Assembly: GCA_018335195.1 (NCBI GenBank)
Contig: JAGXKN010000032.1
Span: 1-40,233 of the forward strand
Direction: 5' to 3'
DNA from: Desulfobacterales bacterium
GTDB taxonomy: Bacteria > Desulfobacterota > Desulfobacteria > Desulfobacterales > Desulfosalsimonadaceae
DNA length: 40,233 bases
This document shows positions 1-10,629 of the stretch, in pieces. Under the pieces are notes generated by a model. That model worked only from the letters and a program-made list of their open reading frames with translations, had not been told where the DNA came from and did not search any database. Every line of letters begins with the position of its first letter. The first letter of the stretch is position 1. The translations under genes and the position numbers were made by a program.

Positions 1-2
1 CG

Positions 3-3000
3 TTTTTCGGCGTGGGCGGCAGCCTGTGCATAATGGACGGGTTTGAAGCCGATGCCGGGGCCACCCTGGGCATTAATATCCCGGGCGGCAAGGTGTGGGC
101 AAGAGACATTCACGTGGCCTTTGAAGAACCCGGGGCCTTCAGCTTCAGTGGGGAAGTCACGCTTCTGGATGACGCGGAGTACGGAAAAGGATTTATGGGA
201 AGAATGGAGCTTTCGGTGGTGGACACGTTTGCCGTGGAGACAGACCTGATTGCCGGCCACACCGGAGACTTTCCATACTTTTATATATACGGCTTCACGG
301 ACTTCCCGGCACCGGGGATTCAGCTTAACCCCTATCCGGTGGCTTTTTACGGGTTCGGCGGGGGCGCCTATTTCAACATGGAACCGGACACCTTTGACGG
401 AGAACCGGAAAGCTATTCGCCGGAAGAAGGCTCGCTCGGGCTTGTAAGCAGTGTAAAAATGGGCACCTCGTTTGACGACGGCTATACCTTTAACGGTGAG
501 GTCACGTTTGAAATCGCCTTTGACCTGATGGGCAGCGACCGGGGATTTGACCTGGCCCTGCGCGGAGAGGCCTACCTGCTATGCAACCGGATGGAGCCAA
601 ACATCAACCGCCGCATTTACACGGACGCCACCTTCGGCTGCCACGAGGGAAGTCCCTGCGCATTCACCAGCCGCATGCTGGTGGAGGATTTCGCGGTGGT
701 GGACCCGGACAAGGCCGTGGTCGCAGTGTCATCGGAAATGGACATGAAACTGGCCGAAGACGAGTGGTATTTTCACATGGGCACCCCGGAGCAGCCCTCC
801 ACCGTGGACATCCTGCCCACCTGGGTGGATATCAGCGGGCATGGCTATTTCACCGCGGACAGCACCGGCCTTGCCGCCGGCCTGGGCATGGAGGTGGACA
901 CCGGCAAAAAAACCGTGCTCATATTCTACGGCCGGCTCTGGGGCGGGATGGAAAGCGATTTTGCCGTAAACTTCAAACCCGCATTTATTTACGCCGAGTT
1001 TTCCGTGTGGATGGGCCTGGAAGCCGGCCTGGATTTCCACGAATTCGGCAAGTTTGAACTCATCAGGGCCTATGCGGAACTTAATGGCGGCCTTCGCACG
1101 CCCAGCCCCACCCGGCTTTGGGTGCGGGGGCGCCTGGAATACAGCGTGCTTGGCGGCATGTTTTCCGGCACCTGGAAGATGAGTTTTACCTGGGGCAAAC
1201 CGGTGCCGGAGATGTATGATCCGGAAGCGGTGTGGCCGTGCGTGGATTCGGTCACGCCCGAGCACAATACCGAGGATGTGACGGTGGCCACAGCGGTGGA
1301 CGTGGTGCTGACCCAGCCGGAGGGAATCGGAAACCGGATCACTTTTCCGGTCGAATCCGGGGAAACCTTTTACGTGGGCATCGATGTGGAAGACGTGGTG
1401 ATAAACACCAGCGCGATAAGCCTGGAAAATCCGGTGCCCGGCGATATCGAATGGGATGACGCCCGCACGCGGCTGCAATTCATCCCGGACGGGTATCTCT
1501 ACCCGAACACCGACTACTACATCCACGTGGAGGCAAGGGCCGAGGGCAGCCCGGAGATGCTCGAGGGCGGCTCCTGGGAGGATCACTACATGGCCGGGTT
1601 TACCACCGGCGGATTTCCGGAAAACCTGACCCCCATGGTCAAGTACGCGAGTCCCTATCAGGGGCAGAAGAACTGGTATACCGGCTATCCAATTGAAGTG
1701 GCCTTCAAACGCCCCCTGGAGTTTCTGGAATACGAGCACGTGCGCGGACGGCTGTTCAAGCTGGCAGACAACACGGAAATCCCGGGCGAACACAGTGTAT
1801 TTCAGCCCTATTCAAACGGGGTGCGCTTTATTCCGGATGCGCCCCTGGAGCCGAACACCAAATACGTGTACAAACTCATGCGCATTCCTCCGGAGGCCGA
1901 CCAGCAGGCGGACACCGAAGGCGGCGCCATGCAGCCGGCCCAGCCGGTGGGGACAATGGGCGGGGAGACAGGCAGTGGCCTTACCGCGGCGACCACGGAG
2001 ACAATGCCGCACCGGACTTCCGGCAGCCAGAGCGCGACACCCTCGGCAACACCGCAGGGAGACACCATGGCGCATCCGGCAGATGAAGGAGAAGCCGGCC
2101 TTCTCCCGGGCGATATGCCCCAGGCCGGAGATATTGTTGCGGCGATGAGCGATACATGGCTGACCATCGCATTTGAAACCAGCGGATATGACACCTTCAG
2201 ACACATGCTAAACGCCTCGGACCTGGAGCTGACATTCGAGGCCAGTACACTGCATCCGGCGATGCCCCACCCGCTTTCCTATCTGGATGCAAATCCGCGC
2301 TATATTCTCGAGGGCCGCTTTGAAACCGCGGAACCGGTCGACTGGAGCCAGGTCAACATTACCGTGGAACCGGTGAACGCTGATTACACCACCTGCGGAT
2401 GGGATGTGGAATTTTACAACTTAAGCGATGATCAAAGGGCACTGCTCGAGCCGGGGCCCAGGTGCGCCGGCCGGGCCATGAACGAAAAACTGATCGTGCG
2501 CAAAAGCGAGGAAGACTCCGGTTCAGGCGGGTGCAGGAACCAATTCGTTTTGGAAGTGATGCCCGGTCAATTCAGCGTTGTTCCCACACCCAACGAGCTG
2601 CAGGACTCGGCTGATCTCTGGAATCAGCAATTGACCCGGCGGGCATCTATGCTGGACTGGCGCCCCGAGGCCACCGAACTCCACGAAACGCTTCTCGCAG
2701 AAACCCGGATTACCGTCAAGCACACGGCAAGAACGGAGGAGCCCTACATATTCGAGATCAACCTGCTGGAGGAAATCCTGGCCCTGGCGGCCCAGTCCGC
2801 CGGAGCGACGGATAGCGGGGATGCGGGGTTTACATTTGACGGCGCCCGCCCGCAGAAGCCCCCGGCGGATATTGAGCCGGATGTGGATGCAGATGACAGC
2901 GCCGGGGAGGCGGAAAACGGGGACGCCGGGAGCGAAGAGGATGCGGAGGATACCGGGGCATCCGGACCGGTTTTTGACGGACAGCCGCCGGCAAGAGGGG

Positions 3001-3005
3001 AATAG
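3..3005 (+). CDS. Large beta-rich protein with Ig-like (Big_5/SbsA-like) domains, 5' truncated by the window edge
   Basis: The reading frame is open to the first base, so the N-terminus lies outside the window; the GTG at 12 is only the first possible internal start. About 1000 residues are visible. Residues ~1-410 are rich in glycine, aromatic and alternating polar/hydrophobic stretches, suggesting an all-beta fold, with a few cysteines. Two modules at ~413-535 and ~546-632 have the look of bacterial Ig-like Big_5 domains: an opening such as VDSVTPEHNTEDV, a strand with RLQFIPDGYLYPNTDYYIHV, and in the second VRFIPDAPLEPNTKYVYKL. A Thr/Pro/Gln/Ser-rich linker follows (~633-715), then another folded part with a few cysteines, and a strongly acidic tail (~950-1000). 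The family was not recognised. The two following genes also encode exported beta-domain proteins, so a surface or secreted structural role is inferred. It ends in TAG directly before a short direct repeat. Confidence 0.8.
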   Translation, partial: FFGVGGSLCIMDGFEADAGATLGINIPGGKVWARDIHVAFEEPGAFSFSGEVTLLDDAEYGKGFMGRMELSVVDTFAVETDLIAGHTGDFPYFYIYGFTDFPAPGIQLNPYPVAFYGFGGGAYFNMEPDTFDGEPESYSPEEGSLGLVSSVKMGTSFDDGYTFNGEVTFEIAFDLMGSDRGFDLALRGEAYLLCNRMEPNINRRIYTDATFGCHEGSPCAFTSRMLVEDFAVVDPDKAVVAVSSEMDMKLAEDEWYFHMGTPEQPSTVDILPTWVDISGHGYFTADSTGLAAGLGMEVDTGKKTVLIFYGRLWGGMESDFAVNFKPAFIYAEFSVWMGLEAGLDFHEFGKFELIRAYAELNGGLRTPSPTRLWVRGRLEYSVLGGMFSGTWKMSFTWGKPVPEMYDPEAVWPCVDSVTPEHNTEDVTVATAVDVVLTQPEGIGNRITFPVESGETFYVGIDVEDVVINTSAISLENPVPGDIEWDDARTRLQFIPDGYLYPNTDYYIHVEARAEGSPEMLEGGSWEDHYMAGFTTGGFPENLTPMVKYASPYQGQKNWYTGYPIEVAFKRPLEFLEYEHVRGRLFKLADNTEIPGEHSVFQPYSNGVRFIPDAPLEPNTKYVYKLMRIPPEADQQADTEGGAMQPAQPVGTMGGETGSGLTAATTETMPHRTSGSQSATPSATPQGDTMAHPADEGEAGLLPGDMPQAGDIVAAMSDTWLTIAFETSGYDTFRHMLNASDLELTFEASTLHPAMPHPLSYLDANPRYILEGRFETAEPVDWSQVNITVEPVNADYTTCGWDVEFYNLSDDQRALLEPGPRCAGRAMNEKLIVRKSEEDSGSGGCRNQFVLEVMPGQFSVVPTPNELQDSADLWNQQLTRRASMLDWRPEATELHETLLAETRITVKHTARTEEPYIFEINLLEEILALAAQSAGATDSGDAGFTFDGARPQKPPADIEPDVDADDSAGEAENGDAGSEEDAEDTGASGPVFDGQPPARGE

Positions 3006-3006
3006 G

Positions 3007-3048
3007 CGGTTGTCGGTTGACAGTTGCCGGTTGTCGGTTGTCAGTGGG
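3007..3048. repeat. Two tandem 21-bp direct repeats between two exported-protein genes
   Basis: Positions 3007-3027 and 3028-3048 are near-identical copies starting CGGTTGTCGGTTG, followed by a GGGCGGTGGG tail. They fill most of the gap between the stop of the first gene and the ribosome binding site of the next (AAGGA at ~3079). The GGTTGTC/CAGTT wording is like the low-complexity arrays that flank four-helix-bundle (23S IVP-type) genes in related genomes; that relation is from memory and not proved here. Confidence 0.6.
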
Positions 3049-3092
3049 CGGTGGGCAAAGTCTGCGAGTAAAACAAAGAAGGACGAACTGGT

Positions 3093-5156
3093 ATGAAACC
3101 TGTCATAAACAAAATATGGCTTGTTTGTTTTCTGCTGACCCTGTTTTTGCTTCCGGCCGAATCCGGGGCATCTGAAAAATGGAGCGGGCTGATGGCCGCA
3201 GGCGATGAAGGCCGGGTGATCTTAAGGTGGGTGTGGCCCAAGGGCGGCCTGTTTTGCCCGGATTTCTATATCTATCGGCGCGGGGAGGCCGATTCGCAAT
3301 GGCGGCTTGTCACCCCGGAGCCGATCACCAAAATCGGCGACAGGCAGAGGGCGGAAAAAATACTCGGGGAAGAACGGTTCCAAAAATACGAGCGGTTCAT
3401 TTTCCCGGACATACCGGATCCGAAAAAAGATCCGGGAAAATTTCGAAAGACCGTGCGGATGATGGACGAAATCTGGAGCATGACCATGCTGGTGGCGGAC
3501 ATGCATCCGGATGTGGCCGACCTGCTGGGTGTGCGCTACGTCGACGACAATGTCAAACCAGGGGGCAAATACATCTACAAGCTGGTTCGGCTTGACAAGG
3601 AGCAGGAAACCATGGTCGGACTCAGCCGCCCGGTTGTGGCGGAAAAGCAAACAATTTCCCCGCCTGCCAATTTCAAGGGATCGGCCGGGGACGGCCAGGT
3701 TTTTCACCGTTGGTTGACCGAAACCCGCTTTTCCTCCTATGACCTGCTTCGAGCCGAAAAAAGGCACGGGGATTATACAAAAATTAACACTGCTCCAATT
3801 GTGATCTTAAAATCCTATGATGAAGAAGGAAACCCCAGGTATCCGGAGTGGTTTTACGCAGACGAGGACCTGGAAAACGGAAAGCCCTACTTTTATATCG
3901 TCCGGGGCCGGGATCCGTTCGGGCGCATCAGCGAACAGAGCAACCCGCTGCGGCTTATGCCCGAGGACATGACCCCGCCCCGGCCGCCGCTTCGCTTTGC
4001 CACAGACGTAACCAAAGACACCGTCAAACTGACATGGCGGAAAAGCGCTGAAAAGGATACGGCAGGTTATAACATATACAGGAGCCTTGACTACAAAGAA
4101 GGTTTTGAAAAAATCAACTCTGAGCTGCTCCCTGCAGAGAGCACGGCTTATAAGGATACGAACCTGCCGATTGGAAAAAACTGGTGGTACTATGCCACCG
4201 CCGTGGACAAAAACGGCAATGAAAGCGGCCGTTCGTATACGGCCCTGGCCAATGTCCGGGATTATATCCCGCCGGCGCCCCCGCAGGGGATTTCCGGCAA
4301 ATCCGAAAAGGCAAAGGCCATTCTTTCCTGGCAGGCCAACACGGAAGAAGATCTCAAGGGCTACCGCGTATACCAGTCCATGCAAAAGGATGCAGACTAC
4401 TACCACCTGATTGACCAGGAAGCCGACCCGGAAACCGGCCGGACCGTGACCCTGCCGGAAACCGCCAGCGCAAGCCCGTATTTCTTCAAAATCACGGCCG
4501 TGGACCGCGCAGGCAACGAAAGCGATTTTTCAAAAACGGTAAAACTCCGACTTCCGGATGTGACCCCGCCGTACCCGCCGGTCTTTAAAAACTTTGATGC
4601 AGAAGAGGGGGCGATCCGAATTTCATGGCACCCCGGTGCAGATCCCGACCTGGCCGGCTACAACCTCTACAGGGAAAAACGCGGCGACCAACAGCAAGCC
4701 GTGCAGCTGAACCGGCAACTGCTTTCGCCGGATATCACCGAATTCACGGACCGGCAGGATCTCACCCCCGGCACCCGGTATCTCTACAGCCTGGAGGCCG
4801 TGGATCGCACCGGCAATGCCTCGCGAAGGTCCCGGCCGCTTACGGCTTCCACATATGATCAAACCCCGCCGACGCCTCCCGGTGACCTGTCAGCCGCCGC
4901 GGTTGCCGGAGAAGGCATCCGCATTACCTGGACGATACCCGGCGACACCGACATCCAGGCCGTAGTGGTATACCGGGCAAAACAGGAAAACGGGCCGTTT
5001 TACCCGCTAAGCGGTATTTCCGGCGAGCCGGTATTCCTGGACGCAGAAACGATCCCGGGCGTCACGTATTACTACAGGGCCTGCGCTGTGGATGCCGCGC
5101 AGAACCGCTCGGCCTACTCCCAAACAGTGGAAGCACTGTTGGCGCAAAAAGAATAA
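3093..5156 (+). CDS. Exported protein with about six fibronectin type III domains
   Basis: A 687-residue protein with a typical Sec signal peptide (MKPVINK, then a hydrophobic core to ~24, cleavage near ESGASEK). FN3-like units begin at ~30 (diverged, with a long insertion), ~188 (diverged), ~293, ~391, ~490 and ~590. The last four open with a TPPxPP or IPPxPP linker, contain a Tyr-rich strand such as GYNIYRS or GYNLYRE, and end in the AVDxxGNxS motif typical of bacterial FN3. No catalytic domain, sortase motif or anchor is visible, so it is probably periplasmic, secreted or a partner of the large protein upstream. The ATG is preceded by AAGGA 9 bases upstream. The 87-base gap to the previous gene holds only a direct repeat, so co-transcription is likely. 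FN3 architecture is confident; function is unknown. Confidence 0.9.
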   Translation: MKPVINKIWLVCFLLTLFLLPAESGASEKWSGLMAAGDEGRVILRWVWPKGGLFCPDFYIYRRGEADSQWRLVTPEPITKIGDRQRAEKILGEERFQKYERFIFPDIPDPKKDPGKFRKTVRMMDEIWSMTMLVADMHPDVADLLGVRYVDDNVKPGGKYIYKLVRLDKEQETMVGLSRPVVAEKQTISPPANFKGSAGDGQVFHRWLTETRFSSYDLLRAEKRHGDYTKINTAPIVILKSYDEEGNPRYPEWFYADEDLENGKPYFYIVRGRDPFGRISEQSNPLRLMPEDMTPPRPPLRFATDVTKDTVKLTWRKSAEKDTAGYNIYRSLDYKEGFEKINSELLPAESTAYKDTNLPIGKNWWYYATAVDKNGNESGRSYTALANVRDYIPPAPPQGISGKSEKAKAILSWQANTEEDLKGYRVYQSMQKDADYYHLIDQEADPETGRTVTLPETASASPYFFKITAVDRAGNESDFSKTVKLRLPDVTPPYPPVFKNFDAEEGAIRISWHPGADPDLAGYNLYREKRGDQQQAVQLNRQLLSPDITEFTDRQDLTPGTRYLYSLEAVDRTGNASRRSRPLTASTYDQTPPTPPGDLSAAAVAGEGIRITWTIPGDTDIQAVVVYRAKQENGPFYPLSGISGEPVFLDAETIPGVTYYYRACAVDAAQNRSAYSQTVEALLAQKE

Positions 5157-5180
5157 GATCCGCAAATATCCGGATTTTTC
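5157..5180 (+). terminator. Weak candidate terminator
   Basis: Starting at the base after the stop codon, GATCCG (5157-5162) pairs with CGGATT (5171-5176) around an eight-base loop, followed by a short T run. The stem is only six pairs with one G-U. It would separate the FN3 gene from the sigma-54 promoter unit downstream. Confidence 0.3.
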
Positions 5181-5231
5181 CGCCAAGCACGGGTCCATGC
5201 CAATCAGGACACCTGTCTACTTTTATCCCCA

Positions 5232-5255
5232 GATGTATGCAAAATCATACACATC
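5232..5255. promoter_or_regulatory. Candidate enhancer (upstream activator) site for a sigma-54 activator
   Basis: A perfect hexamer inverted repeat, TGTATG at 5234-5239 and CATACA at 5246-5251 with a six-base spacer; the outer bases GATG and CATC extend the symmetry with a two-base slip. Its centre lies about 122 bases upstream of the GG of the sigma-54 promoter, the distance expected for an NtrC-family activator. The activator itself is not in the window. Confidence 0.45.
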
Positions 5256-5363
5256 AAAGCTTGCTCCCCCCGCAATTGAAACCTTTCATCTTTAAAAACA
5301 AATAATTGATTTTTCAAAATATAATTACCAAACAAATGCGCCTTTGACCTGTTTTTCATGTTA

Positions 5364-5380
5364 TGGCATCCAAATTGCTT
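5364..5380 (+). promoter_or_regulatory. Sigma-54 (RpoN) promoter, -24/-12 elements
   Basis: TGGCAT at 5364-5369 and TTGCT at 5375-5379 match the RpoN consensus TGGCAC-N5-TTGCW with exact spacing, including the invariant GG and GC. Transcription would start near 5390, leaving a leader of about 28 bases that contains the AAGGAG ribosome binding site (5404-5409) of the gene at 5419. An activator-site-like inverted repeat lies at a typical distance upstream. Confidence 0.7.
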
Positions 5381-5418
5381 TTCAAGTAGAAAACGACCTT
5401 TTTCAAGGAGTGCCATAA

Positions 5419-6837
5419 ATGTTTCACCCAAACCGCATCTGCTTTATATTTAAAATCTCCGTTTTTATCCTGGTTGCACTCACTGCGCTGGCCCTGCCCA
5501 CGGCGCAGGCGACTGAAGTGGTCCTGTCATGGGAAAGACCCAGCGATGACCGGGTTGACGGGTATTACATCTACTGGGGACCCGCCCCCGACTATGACTT
5601 TGAGTCCGCTCCAGTGGATATCAACATACCTGAAGCCGACACCACAAGCTGCACAATTTCCAATCTGCAGCCCAACACCGAATACGAATTCGCTGCCAGG
5701 AGCTACAGTGACACCGGGGAAACAAGCGAACTTTCTCAAATCGTGTCATACACCACACCCGAGGAAACAAGCGACGGTTCCTCCGGAGACGGGTCTTCAG
5801 ACGGCGGCACGGACGCGGGCGATACATCGGATCCCGGCGATTTTGCGGACTCGTACCACGCAGTCGGGTTTTTTCACAACGGCGACTTCGGCACCGAAAA
5901 CCTGGCATACGCGTTTGACGATAACGGCACCCTTACCATTGAGGTGATAGACCAGTCTTCGACTTCCGGGACCGCCGCAGCCCAAACCGATTATCAGGTC
6001 GATGCCGACGGCCGGATTACAATGGCAGACGATAAAATGGGCGTGCTTTCGGCGAACAAGAACTTCTTTGTTGCCGGGGACATGGCAGACAGTGCCTCCA
6101 TTACCTTCGGCATCCGGCAGGCCGCGGACATGGCTTCGGCGGATTTTTCCGGGCAATACCGGATCTTTCTGATTGCCATCCCCCCGGATATGCAAAGCAC
6201 GGAAATCGGAAAAGGCGTAATCTCCGCGGACGGCGCAGGCAGCCTGACCGTGGAAGAATCAACCGGAAGCATCGATCTTGCCTGCAGCTACAGCGTCAAC
6301 AGCACGGGCGAGCTTACGCTCACACCGGATGAAACTGCGATCAGTACCATGTACGGGGCGATTTCAGCAGACGGCCGGATTTTTGCCGCAGCAGATACAG
6401 AGAGTTCAGACGGCAGCCTCGTGTTTGCCCTCGGCCTGCGGATTCCTGAAGGCCAAAGTGATTCCAACCTGGCGGGCGAATACTATGTCAATCAATTCGA
6501 GTACACCGATGGCGGCTCTCCTGCGGGCGGACTGGTCGAGCTGCACGTCGCAGACGACCTGAACTACGAAACCAGTGAAATCGAAAGCACCTCCGGTTTT
6601 GTCCGGGAAACCGCCGGCGGCTACATGGTCATGGTTGACGGCACCGGCGAGATCACCGCTGTGGAATCAGACGGGGATGAAATTCCGGGCGCCATGGCCT
6701 CCGGCGGAGACGTAATGGCGCTTCAGCAGGACAGTTTCATCGGCATCGGCATCCAGCAGACCTCCGGAGCCGCCCAGAGCGAAGACGGCGGCGGCGGAAG
6801 CGGCGGCGGCTGCTTTATCAGCAGCATCATCTATTAA
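5419..6837 (+). CDS. Secreted FN3-domain protein with a GGGCFI-type C-terminus
   Basis: A 472-residue protein. Residues 1-~31 form a signal peptide (hydrophobic core VFILVALTALAL, cleavage after AQA). Residues ~32-112 are one FN3 domain (VVLSWERPSDDRVDGYYIYW; EYEFAARSYSDTGETS). A Ser/Gly/Asp/Thr linker follows (~113-140), then ~300 residues of beta-rich sequence with internally similar segments (DADGRITM, ISADGAGSLTV, ISADGRIFAAA). The protein ends in a Gly run and CFISSIIY. This resembles the start of the C-terminal CFI-box sorting-type sequence of deltaproteobacterial exported proteins, but no hydrophobic helix or basic tail follows. AAGGAG lies 9 bases before the ATG. The sigma-54 promoter implies activator-dependent expression, and a strong terminator follows, so it looks monocistronic. 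Role unknown; an adhesin or matrix component is a guess. Confidence 0.9.
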   Translation: MFHPNRICFIFKISVFILVALTALALPTAQATEVVLSWERPSDDRVDGYYIYWGPAPDYDFESAPVDINIPEADTTSCTISNLQPNTEYEFAARSYSDTGETSELSQIVSYTTPEETSDGSSGDGSSDGGTDAGDTSDPGDFADSYHAVGFFHNGDFGTENLAYAFDDNGTLTIEVIDQSSTSGTAAAQTDYQVDADGRITMADDKMGVLSANKNFFVAGDMADSASITFGIRQAADMASADFSGQYRIFLIAIPPDMQSTEIGKGVISADGAGSLTVEESTGSIDLACSYSVNSTGELTLTPDETAISTMYGAISADGRIFAAADTESSDGSLVFALGLRIPEGQSDSNLAGEYYVNQFEYTDGGSPAGGLVELHVADDLNYETSEIESTSGFVRETAGGYMVMVDGTGEITAVESDGDEIPGAMASGGDVMALQQDSFIGIGIQQTSGAAQSEDGGGGSGGGCFISSIIY

Positions 6838-6863
6838 CCCTTAACCGGCTCCTCCTCCCCCCT

Positions 6864-6906
6864 GTAAAGCCCGGCATCATCCTGATGGTGCCGGGCTTTA
6901 CTTTTT
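6864..6906 (+). terminator. Strong intrinsic terminator
   Basis: A near-perfect hairpin at 6864-6901, with GTAAAGCCCGGCA pairing with TGCCGGGCTTTAC, followed by TTTTT at 6902-6906. It ends the sigma-54 gene. The opposite strand lacks a T run beyond the stem, so it is less convincing as a terminator for the converging acetoacetate-CoA ligase gene. Confidence 0.9.
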
Positions 6907-6921
6907 CCTGGATCGCTTTTC

Positions 6922-8874
<1,953 letters not shown>

Positions 8875-9000
8875 AATCGCCTCCTTATACCCGATTGACT
8901 TTGCGCATCCGGTCTTGCCCCGGATTTATAATTGAACACCGGCCCCGGCGTATGCGGCCAAGGCCGGCGTTCCCTGCAAATATACGGATTGAATTTTACC

Positions 9001-10389
9001 CTAGTAAGGAATCACGCTCAATGCGATTGCCAGAAACGGAATCAGCGCAAAGAGCATAACAATACAGTAACCGAACATGTGCCTTGCCTTAATACCCGTG
9101 ATTCCCAAAAGCGGGATGGCCCAGAAGGGCTGGAACAGGTTGGTCCAGGCATCTCCCACCGAATAAGCCACAATGGTCTTGCCGATTGGCACGTTGAGTT
9201 CCTGGGCCGCCCGGAGCACGGTTTCCCCGACGACGCTCCACTCCCCGCCGCCGGAAGGCACAAACAGGTTGGCCAGCCCGGCGGTGAGCCAGGAGACAAT
9301 CGGAAACGTGCCGGGACTGGAAATATTGACCAGCCATCCGGCCATAATCACGCCGAGCCCGGAAAGGCTGATCATGCCCATGATCCCCGCGTAAAAGGGA
9401 AACTGCAGCACAATGCCGGCCGCGGACTTCACTGCGGTGTAAAAATTTTCCAGGTAGCTTTTCGGGCTCGTATAAAGGGCCAGGCCGATAAACAGGAAGC
9501 AGAAATTGACGATATCAAGATTCAGCCCCTTGCCCATAACAAAGAAGTACCGGAAAATGTAAATCAGGCCCATAAGCGCCAGCAGGCCACCGATGATCTT
9601 ACTGTTGTCGATCTTTTCGGCGATGGAGCTGTCTTTATCCACCTTTTTGGGCGCTTCTTCTTCGTCGCCGCCTTCCACGGCCTCGGGCACATAGTGATCA
9701 ATCCCCTTGATGCGGGCCTCGGACTTGGGCGTAATCAGAAACATGATAATGCAGGCGTAAATCAGCGAAACCAGACTCAGGGTCAGGCCGTATCCGGAAA
9801 AAATGGTTTCGCTGGTGGGAATCACGCCGATGAGATCGGCAAAGATGTGTCCCTCGGTGGCGGAGAGAAGCGGTGCCGAAGCCGACAGCCCCCAGTGCCA
9901 GATCAGGCCCAGGCCCATGTAGCCGGCAGTACAGAGCACCGGGTAGTGGACCTTGATGTTTTTGAAATGCATCTGCCGGCCGGTTTCCCGGGCCACAATG
10001 GCGCCGACGATCAGGCCCAACCCCCAGTTGATCCAGGACAGGATCATGGCCACCAGCGCGACCATGACCACGGCCTGCCTGCCGGTTTTCGGCATCCGGG
10101 CCAGGCCGCGGATCAACTTCTGGGTCAGGTGGTGATAGGCCAGCACGTAGCCGGTGACCAGGATCAGCACCATCTGCATGGCAAAGGTGTGAAGATTCCA
10201 GAACCCGTCGTACCAGTGATCGATCATCTGCATCGGGCCCTGCCCGGCAACCACCAGCCCCAGCACAAAGGTGATAAAGGTCAGGATAATTGCAAACAGA
10301 AAAGGGTTGGGCATCCACTTTTGAACGTTTTCGGAAACGCGGAATCCGAATTTCTCCAGAAAGCTTTCCTTTACCTGGGATCCTTCCAT
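9001..10389 (-). CDS. atoE: Short-chain fatty acid transporter, AtoE family
   Basis: A 462-residue polytopic inner-membrane protein with about a dozen hydrophobic segments and a charged cytoplasmic loop near the middle (EAVEGGDEEEAPKKVDKD). Recognisable AtoE-family sequences are the N-terminal FVLGLVVAG region, GRQAVVMVALVAMILSWINW and the C-terminal VPSGGGEWSVVGE. E. coli AtoE (about 440 residues) is the known member and is linked to acetoacetate and butyrate use. Placement directly before acetoacetate-CoA ligase supports the same role here. AAGGAGGG precedes the ATG. The 355-base upstream gap holds no gene; it has a good promoter at 10630-10657, a terminator-like hairpin at 10512-10536 inside the resulting leader, and a GTTCGAAC palindrome at 10461-10468 that could bind a regulator. 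Confidence 0.92.
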   Translation of the reverse strand: MEGSQVKESFLEKFGFRVSENVQKWMPNPFLFAIILTFITFVLGLVVAGQGPMQMIDHWYDGFWNLHTFAMQMVLILVTGYVLAYHHLTQKLIRGLARMPKTGRQAVVMVALVAMILSWINWGLGLIVGAIVARETGRQMHFKNIKVHYPVLCTAGYMGLGLIWHWGLSASAPLLSATEGHIFADLIGVIPTSETIFSGYGLTLSLVSLIYACIIMFLITPKSEARIKGIDHYVPEAVEGGDEEEAPKKVDKDSSIAEKIDNSKIIGGLLALMGLIYIFRYFFVMGKGLNLDIVNFCFLFIGLALYTSPKSYLENFYTAVKSAAGIVLQFPFYAGIMGMISLSGLGVIMAGWLVNISSPGTFPIVSWLTAGLANLFVPSGGGEWSVVGETVLRAAQELNVPIGKTIVAYSVGDAWTNLFQPFWAIPLLGITGIKARHMFGYCIVMLFALIPFLAIALSVIPY

Positions 10390-10511
10390 GATAATTCCCT
10401 CCTTTTGCCTGGCGTTTCATGAAAATGCAGCGAAATCCCCGCTGCGACTTATGTCCAATAGTTCGAACAATGTTTAATCAAGCGATATGATTTCACAAAG
10501 CAAAGCGGTCA

Positions 10512-10536
10512 CAAAAAAGACCCGGGATCCCCGGTC
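10512..10536 (-). terminator. Intrinsic terminator or attenuator in the atoE leader
   Basis: Read on the minus strand, GACC then GGGG, a short GAU loop, CCCGGGTC and six T residues (10513-10518). The stem is about seven G/C-rich pairs with one bulge. It lies about 210 bases past the M23 peptidase stop and also about 90 bases downstream of a promoter that reads into atoE. It may therefore simply end the peptidase transcript, or act as an attenuator for atoE. Confidence 0.55.
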
Positions 10537-10629
10537 AGGGTAGTGCTTTCATGCTGCAGATACCGTCCCGGAACTGGTGTGTTCAGAAACCCGGCAGAAG
10601 ATCAGTTACAGGCATTGTGCTTAAATTTC

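Noticed and set aside
729-1793. A 354-codon minus-strand frame in the first gene
   Set aside because: It is a His/Gly/Pro-rich shadow of the Ig-like protein gene, with no motif and no ribosome binding site.
8932-10422. A 496-codon open frame on the plus strand opposite atoE, rich in His, Gly and Gln
   Set aside because: It is the antisense of a clear AtoE transporter with its own ribosome binding site; the composition is what the reverse of a GC-rich membrane protein gene gives, and no family is recognisable.
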